Virus record (IMG/VR): IMGVR_UViG_3300044627_000060
Coordinates: 1 to 29,564 of that record
Source of the DNA: a virus
Length of the DNA stretch: 29,564 nucleotides
Reading direction: 5' to 3' (one strand)
The notes under the pieces are model-generated. The model was not told the DNA's origin. It ran no database searches and worked only from the letters and a program-made list of their open reading frames with translations. A program made the position numbers and the translations under genes. This document shows, piece after piece, positions 8,830 through 15,000 of this stretch. Numbering within the stretch: the stretch's first letter is position 1; the number at the start of each line of letters is the position of its first letter.

Positions 8830-9440
8830 CCACCTAATACATGTAAGGCATGTTCAATATGCTTCTTACGATCTTCAAGTCCGATAGTACCACCATTGAT
8901 ACGCTTTGTCATAGTGAGGATGTCACCACTATCAGCATACTGGTTGAGCCTGTGAGTCTGCCAGAACCACCCGGCAGTCTGGGCAGCATACATAGGTGTA
9001 CGCACCAGCTCAGGCTGCATAATGAAATCAACTCCCAAGGCTTGTCCAGCGTGGTAGAAATTATTCATGCCAGTTAGCTGTAAAAAGCCGGAGCCACGGA
9101 ACCTGAATCCATCCCCTGATGCTTCGTCCCTGTTGCCCATACGATTGCCATAGATTCTATTAGCAATCTTCTGTGGCTGCTTCTCATAGGCAGCAGCACT
9201 TTCTGGTGTAAATCCCCAAGCTCTCTTAGGAGTTTGAGGAAACAGCTTAAGCAGGGTGGGTGCTCTGTAGTTTAAGTTCTCTTCCATGATGCGGAAGTTG
9301 CCACACTCATGCCCACATTGACCGATCCATGAAGCCTGTTGTGCTGGTGTAACAATACCAAACCTCTCAAAGGTTTCATTAAAAGGATCTACTAAAGCAG
9401 TATCAATTTTAAGTTGTCTTAGTTGTTCAGCGTTTACCAT
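8826..9440 (-). CDS. GH19-type endolysin (chitinase-like muramidase), 204 aa
   Basis: This single-domain protein matches the GH19 phage-lysin pattern throughout: IGQCGHECGNF (residues 39-49, with the candidate catalytic Glu45 after His44), ENLNY (54-58), IANRIYGNRMGN (91-102), DEASGDGFRFRG (104-115) and GFLQLTGMNNF (117-127). Glu105 is the candidate second acidic residue. It should cleave the glycan strands of peptidoglycan during lysis. There is no N-terminal signal or anchor helix, so it needs a holin to reach the wall. The ATG at 9440 overlaps the 3' end of Rz by 14 nt, placing it in the lysis operon. Length is typical of globular Gram-negative phage GH19 lysins. No separate wall-binding domain is visible. 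Confidence 0.92.
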   Translation of the reverse strand: MVNAEQLRQLKIDTALVDPFNETFERFGIVTPAQQASWIGQCGHECGNFRIMEENLNYRAPTLLKLFPQTPKRAWGFTPESAAAYEKQPQKIANRIYGNRMGNRDEASGDGFRFRGSGFLQLTGMNNFYHAGQALGVDFIMQPELVRTPMYAAQTAGWFWQTHRLNQYADSGDILTMTKRINGGTIGLEDRKKHIEHALHVLGG

Positions 9441-9897
9441 TAACCAGCTCCCTCATTTCGTTGTAGGCTGCGACACAGGCTGTGTGTTTGACGATGGCTT
9501 TGTCTCCTTCGGCAACGATGTCGATAAGAGTGTTAATAGTCTGTCGCTCAAGTTCGCTTGCATCGGCTCTGCTATCTCCTGTGGCAGGGGTGGAACCTGT
9601 GCTGGTTTGTACACAACTGGTGGTGGGGAGGCGCAACCTGCCAGTGTTAGCAAGCTCACGCATAGCAGACTGTTTGTTAGATATTTCATTCTTTGCCTTT
9701 CTTAATGCTGTTTCTTTATCAGCAAGCTTAGTAGTCATGTTCTTCTCTAGCTCACGGGCTTCTTCATTCTTCTTAGCTATCTCTGCTTGCATATCAGCAT
9801 CACGCTCAAGCCAGCCATAGTGATGACCAGTTTGATATGTACCAAATAGTGCAACTATTGCACCAATGATTAGCCAAGGAAGTGGTATGGGAAACAT
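9427..9897 (-). CDS. Rz: Rz-like inner-membrane spanin subunit (i-spanin), 156 aa
   Basis: The N-terminus holds one membrane segment (about residues 6-24, PLPWLIIGAIVALFGTY) followed by a long charged periplasmic helix (AEIAKKNEEARELEKN and onward) typical of Rz. Two later cysteines lie in a Thr/Ser-rich stretch and near the C-terminus. I chose the ATG at 9895-9897, because it lies 7 nt after a GAGG Shine-Dalgarno; a TTG one codon upstream is spaced worse. That ATG overlaps the stop of the 183-aa gene. A complete Rz1-type lipoprotein is encoded inside it in another frame. Rz and Rz1 join across the periplasm and fuse or disrupt the outer membrane at the last lysis step, so the host should be Gram-negative. 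Confidence 0.88.
   Translation of the reverse strand: MFPIPLPWLIIGAIVALFGTYQTGHHYGWLERDADMQAEIAKKNEEARELEKNMTTKLADKETALRKAKNEISNKQSAMRELANTGRLRLPTTSCVQTSTGSTPATGDSRADASELERQTINTLIDIVAEGDKAIVKHTACVAAYNEMRELVNGKR
9453..9689 (-). CDS. Rz1: Rz1-like outer-membrane lipoprotein spanin subunit (o-spanin), nested in Rz, 78 aa
   Basis: The frame encodes MKYLTNSLLCVSLLTLAGC: a basic start, a hydrophobic stretch and a lipobox LAGC with the lipidated Cys at residue 19. The mature part is about 60 residues and opens with a proline-rich run (ASPPPVVYKPAQVPPLPQE), the hallmark of Rz1. It ends in a Ser/Thr/Pro tail. The ATG has an AAAGG stretch 6 nt upstream. The whole gene lies inside Rz in a different frame, the embedded arrangement known for lambda and relatives. 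It is predicted to sit in the inner leaflet of the outer membrane and bind Rz through its C-terminal region. Confidence 0.88.
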   Translation of the reverse strand: MKYLTNSLLCVSLLTLAGCASPPPVVYKPAQVPPLPQEIAEPMQANLSDRLLTLLSTSLPKETKPSSNTQPVSQPTTK

Positions 9898-10448
9898 CAA
9901 TCCACCTCTTTTCTAGCTGCTGCTATCTCTTCTCTATCTTCGTCAGGCTCCATGTGTTCTGGAGGGGTTGTTGGTGGTGGACCGGGAGTCCAGCTTTCAT
10001 CCAGCTCTGGGTTCTTCCACACAGGCATAGCACCGAAAGGCTGGCTAGGAAGGCCATAGGCAGACTGTGGGGAGGCGTAGCTGCTGTTAGGCATACCATA
10101 GCCACCACCACCGCCATATCCATTACCACAGCCCTGCATTGGAGGCTGTGGTCTGAAAGCATTCTGTGCTGAATTAACAGCCCTCTTACCTACAATGCCA
10201 CCAATACCACCCACAATAAGTAATACTATATCATTAAGCATCTTGGTATATGCTTGGTCAATTGGAGCCATGCTCTTGATTGGTTGTGTTACAAAAGTAA
10301 CAGAATATAGTAAGGCAAACACAATGCCAAATAGGATGACTGTGATTGCAACAACCACAAATCCCCAAACTCTAACTTCAAACTCTTCAGTTGTTAGCTT
10401 TGGTTTGGGCTGGCTTGGTGTCATCATTTTTGTTAGCAGTTCTATCAA
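9897..10448 (-). CDS. Two-TM membrane protein, holin candidate, TTG start, 183 aa
   Basis: Two membrane segments are visible: about residues 28-53 (VWGFVVVAITVILFGIVFAL and onward) and about 72-92 (DIVLLIVGGIGGIVGK). A soluble tail follows with a glycine-rich patch (GGGGGYG) and a Pro/Glu-rich acidic end. The frame opens with TTG at 10446-10448, supported by a GGAG Shine-Dalgarno 7 nt upstream. The next in-frame ATGs (giving MMTPSQ) have no such site. It overlaps the 75-aa lipoprotein gene upstream and meets the Rz start at its stop. Position directly before spanin and endolysin suggests a holin or lysis regulator, although the 90-residue cytoplasmic-looking tail is longer than usual for a holin. 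Confidence 0.75.
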   Translation of the reverse strand: MIELLTKMMTPSQPKPKLTTEEFEVRVWGFVVVAITVILFGIVFALLYSVTFVTQPIKSMAPIDQAYTKMLNDIVLLIVGGIGGIVGKRAVNSAQNAFRPQPPMQGCGNGYGGGGGYGMPNSSYASPQSAYGLPSQPFGAMPVWKNPELDESWTPGPPPTTPPEHMEPDEDREEIAAARKEVD

Positions 10449-10614
10449 TTTGTTTCTCCAAGATGGGGGCTACTAAATACTCAGGGCATGTCTGTGTGAA
10501 TTGACATCTAGGTTTCTGGCATGGCTCAGCATGAAAGTTGTCAGGGTTTTGACAGAAGTATCTGTACCTATCCTCACAACCAGTGAGCAGCAATAACAAT
10601 AACAAATATTTCAT
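10387..10614 (-). CDS. Small cysteine-rich lipoprotein, 75 aa
   Basis: The sequence begins MKYLLLLLLLTGCEDRY, a very short lipoprotein signal with lipobox LTGC and the lipidated Cys at residue 13. The mature part has four more Cys (YFCQNP, EPCQKP, PRCQFT, QTCPEY), enough for two disulfides, then a polar charged tail. The residue after the lipidated Cys is Glu, not Asp, so outer-membrane sorting is expected if host Lol rules apply. The ATG overlaps the stop of the 53-aa gene and the 3' end overlaps the 183-aa gene. It could be a second envelope-lysis factor or a superinfection-blocking lipoprotein. No family was recognised. Confidence 0.7.
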   Translation of the reverse strand: MKYLLLLLLLTGCEDRYRYFCQNPDNFHAEPCQKPRCQFTQTCPEYLVAPILEKQIDRTANKNDDTKPAQTKANN

Positions 10615-10772
10615 ACCATTACATCCACAGAATTTGCTTTAACCCACTGAGCTTTAATAGTTTCTTGAGTTTGACGTTCTAGTTTCTGAAGGTCTTTAAG
10701 ATGTTGTTGATGAAGTACCCTCTGGTATTCACGCAACATGTTTGCATTATGTTGATAAGGTGTTACTTTCAT
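10611..10772 (-). CDS. Small Gln/His-rich helical protein, 53 aa
   Basis: Reading the gap between longer genes gives a clean 53-codon frame starting MKVTPYQHNANMLREYQRVL and ending KANSVDVMV. It is almost entirely a charged, Gln-rich helix with no membrane segment. An AGGAAAGG Shine-Dalgarno lies about 8 nt before the ATG. Its start overlaps the previous stop and its stop overlaps the next start, both as ATGA. This chain of coupled ends on both sides is the main argument that it is a real gene. Function is unknown. Confidence 0.6.
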   Translation of the reverse strand: MKVTPYQHNANMLREYQRVLHQQHLKDLQKLERQTQETIKAQWVKANSVDVMV

Positions 10773-10918
10773 AAGCCAACCTTTCCTAATAACAAGTTCA
10801 CAATCTTGTCAGACAAATCATCAGGCAAGAACTTCAGGAAGCCTAAGAAGTACAGAGCCACACACCCATAGACAAATATTTTTATACATAAGTCGAAGGT
10901 CTTCTGATATTCGTTCAC
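10769..10918 (-). CDS. Tiny single-TM protein with GTG start, 49 aa
   Basis: A GTG at 10916-10918 opens a 49-codon frame: a short polar start, one hydrophobic segment (about residues 11-31, CIKIFVYGCVALYFLGFLKF), then LPDDLSDKIVNLLLGKVGL. A GAGAGAA stretch lies a few bases upstream, and the stop overlaps the next ATG (ATGA). It begins 17 nt after the stop of the 164-aa gene. One membrane helix followed by an amphipathic tail suits a pinholin, antiholin or small membrane regulator, but no family was recognised. Confidence 0.55.
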   Translation of the reverse strand: MNEYQKTFDLCIKIFVYGCVALYFLGFLKFLPDDLSDKIVNLLLGKVGL

Positions 10919-10934
10919 GATGTTCTCTCAATGT

Positions 10935-11429
10935 TCACCGCCCACACCTTCTAGTGGCTTCACAGAACTCCATCAACTCATAAATACCAATTCCAACCAA
11001 GAACAAAACAAAAGCACAACCACCAAGAATAATTCCTAGTTCATTCATCTCTTGTTCTTTTTGTTTAGCCTTCTTCTCTGCTCTCTCTAAAGAGCGAAGC
11101 TCTCTTGCATCATCAACATCCATTTGTTCTTGACGGGCTTTAATCTTATTCCAAACATCAATCTTGCCTGTTGTCATGAAGAGCATCTTCAGCTCTTCCT
11201 CAAAAGCTCTGGCTTGTTCAAGTGCCATCTCAATCTGAAGAGCAGTTCCCATGTTGGAACCTTTACCCTTCTTCGTTTCAATCAGAGCTTTAGTGGCAGT
11301 TGATTTAGCGTCAAATAACTTTCCAATCATTGGGGCTAAAGACCCAAGATCAGATGCCACAGCACTGGCCTTCTTGACCATGCTGATAGCACTCTGTATG
11401 CCAGCTAGGGCGGTGATAGGATCAATCAT
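10935..11429 (-). CDS. Helical membrane-anchored protein with C-terminal TM, 164 aa
   Basis: Residues 1-55 are hydrophobic, Ala/Ser-rich helix (ITALAGIQSAISMVKKASA). Residues about 60-128 are a highly charged likely coiled coil (EQARAFEEELK, RELRSLERAEKKAKQKEQE). Residues about 131-152 form a membrane segment (LGIILGGCAFVLFLVGIGIY). The protein ends in a short basic, Cys-containing tail. The ATG overlaps the stop of the 54-aa gene by the ATGA arrangement. A tail-anchored coiled coil in a lysis island could be a holin partner or an inner-membrane assembly factor. I cannot decide between these. Confidence 0.7.
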   Translation of the reverse strand: MIDPITALAGIQSAISMVKKASAVASDLGSLAPMIGKLFDAKSTATKALIETKKGKGSNMGTALQIEMALEQARAFEEELKMLFMTTGKIDVWNKIKARQEQMDVDDARELRSLERAEKKAKQKEQEMNELGIILGGCAFVLFLVGIGIYELMEFCEATRRCGR

Positions 11430-11590
11430 CGCTCAACCTTTTTCCATTCAATGCATACAACTTTTCTGTTATACACATCTCCAGTCCATGTCCATCGGAC
11501 ACATCTATATTTCTCCTCTTTGGACCCGATAGGGAAAGATATTAATAATAAAAGTATTACTGATGCAGCTTGTTTTCTATAGCCAGCCAT
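11426..11590 (-). CDS. Small exported or membrane-anchored Trp-rich protein, 54 aa
   Basis: A frame of 54 codons starts inside the 3' end of the holin-like gene, overlapping it by 34 nt. Residues 1-23 look like a signal peptide or anchor (MAGYRKQAASVILLLLISFP then IGS). The exported part is compact, with two Cys and three Trp (YRCVRWTWTGDVYN, VVCIEWKK), which suggests a small disulfide-bonded beta structure. The stop overlaps the next ATG (ATGA). A GGGG stretch about 5 nt before the ATG could serve as a ribosome site. The non-random signal peptide plus a Cys pair, and coupling to the next gene, make a real gene likely. Its target could be periplasmic. Confidence 0.6.
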   Translation of the reverse strand: MAGYRKQAASVILLLLISFPIGSKEEKYRCVRWTWTGDVYNRKVVCIEWKKVER

Positions 11591-11784
11591 ATAGCCCCAC
11601 AGAAAGCACCAATAATTAAGATGGGCTTCACTGCTCTAGCAAGCCATTCAAGAACAACAAAAGCACCAGAAGCAGCATTGAATGCTGTCACCACTGCTTG
11701 TGTGTTCTTATCTAAGTTATCAACCTTAGCTTCAACAGCGCACAGACGCTCATAAATCTGTGTGTGTGTTACTTCATCAGCCAT
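11557..11784 (-). CDS. Holin-like protein: coiled coil plus C-terminal TM, 75 aa
   Basis: I start the protein at MADEVTHTQIYERL (ATG at 11782-11784), 2 nt after the upstream stop; a longer frame would overlap the upstream gene with no ribosome site. Residues 10-35 are a short amphipathic coiled coil (LCAVEAKVDNLDKNTQAV). A hydrophobic region from about residue 37 to 70 follows (FVVLEWLARAVKP, then ILIIGAFCGAIWLAIENK). This layout resembles XhlA-type or cyanophage-type small holins. It is the strongest holin candidate in the island. An antiholin is the alternative. Confidence 0.65.
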   Translation of the reverse strand: MADEVTHTQIYERLCAVEAKVDNLDKNTQAVVTAFNAASGAFVVLEWLARAVKPILIIGAFCGAIWLAIENKLHQ

Positions 11785-11786
11785 GA

Positions 11787-12008
11787 TTATGCAGAAGCGG
11801 CTTGCAATGGTGCAAGGTTTTCTGTTGTCCAAAAGTCTTTAGCCAACATGATTGTCAGATGCTCTTTGTTGCGTGACAAGCAATCAGCCCAGTCTTCGGC
11901 AGTCATGAGTTCTGGTTTACCTGCATTGATCAGGTTTACTGAGTCCATTGCTGCACTGTAGTGCTTAGCAATTTGTTCTGCTGTGAGAGTTTGAGTTTCG
12001 ATAGTCAT
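11787..12008 (-). CDS. Small soluble protein of unknown function, 73 aa
   Basis: An acidic helical protein (TAEQIAKHYSAAMDSVNL, MTAEDWADCLSRNKEHL, then KDFWTTENLAPLQ). There is no membrane segment or signal. The ATG has AAGGA about 6 nt upstream, and the gene lies 17 nt after the tail-fibre stop. Two other positions have been proposed by analogy in phages: a fibre-assembly chaperone, because short helical proteins often follow fibre genes, or a regulator of the lysis genes that follow. Neither is supported by a motif here. Confidence 0.65.
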   Translation of the reverse strand: MTIETQTLTAEQIAKHYSAAMDSVNLINAGKPELMTAEDWADCLSRNKEHLTIMLAKDFWTTENLAPLQAASA

Positions 12009-12025
12009 TTTAGTTTCCTTTAAGT

Positions 12026-15000
12026 TTAAAGATTAGCGGCATCCAAACGTGCCTTGAGTGATTCAATGATTGCTTGTTGTTCTTGGATAGCCGCAGTCAA
12101 TGTAGCCACCAAGAATGATGTATCAATGCCTTGGTAATTAGGACTGCCATCAGCATCTACTGCATCTTTTTGACCTGTTACGCATTGAGGCACAACTTCA
12201 GCAAGTTCGTGGGCGATAAAACCCTGCCCGTTTGAGCCATCAACATTCCACTTGTATGTGCAAGGCTTGAGCAATGCTACTTTAGCCAATGCACCTGTCA
12301 TTGGTGCAATGGTGTTCTTCAGGCGGTAGTCAGATGAAGTGTTAAAAGAAGTACTAGTGTTGGCATAACTTATAGAACCAACTATACCTGCATTATTGTA
12401 AAAAGTTAGAGGAAAACTACTATTAGCCGTGTCTGCTCTATTAAATGATATTTCGGCTGCACCTTCAGTAACATTTGGTCTAATAAAAACTCCACCATTA
12501 CCTAATCTGGCAAAACAACCAATGCCAATATAACCACTATTGTCACTAATTAGTCTAGCGTTACCATCTCCATCAGACAGCACGATGTAGTTACCTGCTG
12601 TGCGAATGTCTAAGCCACCTTGGTTGCCACTGTATGAGCCAATGATGGTGTTCTTGGAGCCAGTAGTCATCGCCCTACCACTGCCCGTTCCATAAAAGGA
12701 ATTTCCGCTTCCAGTGGTAACAAGTTCACCACAAGCACCCCAAACTCCAGACCAATCATTTCCAACAAATGTATTTGCAAGACCTGTGGTTACACTGACA
12801 CCAGTGCCATACCCAATACCAATATTTGACGTTCCAGTAGTATTGCTACGAAGTGCGCTTTTTCCTAGTGCAACGTTTCTAGCACCAGTGGTATTGGAGA
12901 GAAGTGCTTCATGTCCTAATGCAACTAAATAATTGCCAGTAGTATTACTGTTCCCCGCCTGATAACCTACAGCCGTGTTGTCTGAGGCTGTGGTACTGTT
13001 TGGTAAAGATTGAAAACCAACCGAAGTATTGTTTGACCCAGTGCTATTTGTAATAAGTGCCTGCAATCCAACCGCAGTATTGCTACCTCCTGTGGTATTT
13101 GTCCCTAACGCTTCTGCACCCAGTGCAGTATTGTAATTTCCTGTGGTGTTAGCATCTAGCGTTGTCCACCCAAGAGCCGTATTTCTGTCCCCCGTTGTAT
13201 TAGCATAAGCCGCCTGATAACCTACGGCAGTGTTGCTATTTGCTGTGGTGTTAGTTGCAAGGGCTTGATAACCTATAGCTATGTTGTAGCTACCACTTGT
13301 GTTTGCCTCCATAGCAGACATACCAATAGAAATGTTTCTAACACCTGTATTGTTGCTGTACAAAGATGTGTAGCCTAACGCAACATTTCGCTCACCAGTG
13401 GTCATGCTATAAGCAGAACGCTCACCAACAACAGTGTTGTATGAGCCTGTGGTTGCTGAATACAACGCTAGATAGCCAAGTGCAGTTTGCCCTGTTCCCG
13501 TTGTATTAGCATACCCCGCATGATAACCAACTGCCGTATTGTTTGATGCTGTAGTGCTGTTGAGGAGTGCTTGAAACCCCATGGCTGTGTTATTGTTACC
13601 TGTGGTGTTGCCCTCAAGTGCTCCCAACCCATTGGCTGTGTTCTGTACGCCTGTGGTGTTGAAGTAGAGTGCGCCATGCCCACTGGCTGTGTTGTAGTTG
13701 CCTGTGGTGTTGGCTTGTAATGCTAATGCACCCAATGCCGTGTTGTTAATGGCTGTGGTGTTGGCTTTAAGTGCCTGATAACCAACAGCGGTGTTAGCAG
13801 ATGCTGTGGTGTTGTTGGAAAGTGCATTAGCACCAACTGCTACGTTGTTTGAACCAGTCGTGTTTAAATAACCAGCGGCAAAACCTGATGCGGCAGACTC
13901 AGAACCAATAAATACGTTGGCATTACCAGTTGTATTGCTGTAACCAGCGTATTTACCAAGAGCCGTGTTGTTATTGGCATTGTTGGTATACAAAGCACCA
14001 TAACCAATAGCCGTAATGTTTGCGCCTGTTGAGTTTGTATATGCAGATTGATACCCAACAGCGGTGTTGGAATTTGCTGTGGTGTTGGCTTGTAAAGATT
14101 GTGAACCAATGGCAGTATTGCTTGAGCCAGTGGTGTTTGTGTACATTGCATTACTTCCAACTGCAAGGTTATCGCTTCCAGTTGTATTGACTCTTAAAGA
14201 AACATCTCCAAAAGCGGCATTTCTTACGCCCGTGGTGTTGGCATTTAATGATGTGTGACCAACAGCAGTGTTTTGCGAACCTGTAGTATTTGCATTTAAA
14301 GACGCATAACCAACGGCAGTTATAAATGCGCCAGTTGTATTATAGTAAGCCGCCCCAGACCCTACCGCAGTGTTGTTGGAGGCTGTTGTATTTGAAGATA
14401 AAGCATCTCCACCAATAGCCACATTGCCTGAGCCTGTGGTGTTTGAAGCAAGCGCAGTGTTGTTACCACCTTGCCCGATAGCTACGTTGTAACTACCAGT
14501 AGTGTTTAGACGAAGTGTGTTTAAACCAACGGCAATGTTTGCCGCACCAGTTGTGTTGCTATACAAAGCCCCATAACCAAAAGCAGTTACGCCACCAGTT
14601 GTATTACTATACCCTGCCTGATAACCAACAGCTACGTTGTTAGCGGCTGTGGTGTTAGAGTAGAGTGCTTGCGAACCCAAACCAGTGTTATATGAACCTG
14701 TAGATGCAATTCCATTTGGCCCAGTGGCATATCCAACATATGTGTTTTCTACGCCCGTGCTTACTTCAAAACCTGTATACATCCCTAAAAATGTGTTTTT
14801 ATTGCCCGTAGTGTTGTTAAACCCCGCCTGATAACCTACGCTTGTATTTCTACCAGTGCCACTATTGCTTGCTTGCAAAGCACTAACACCCACCGCAGTA
14901 TTGGTAGCCAAAGCACCTGCACCAAGACCAACAGTTAAACCTTGAACAACTGCACCACCAGTTAAGGTGGATACACCAGTTACTCCAAGAGTTGTAGATG

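Noticed and set aside
12612-14915. 51-bp repeats as a CRISPR-like array
   Set aside because: The unit is coding, in frame throughout and without spacers; it is a protein repeat.
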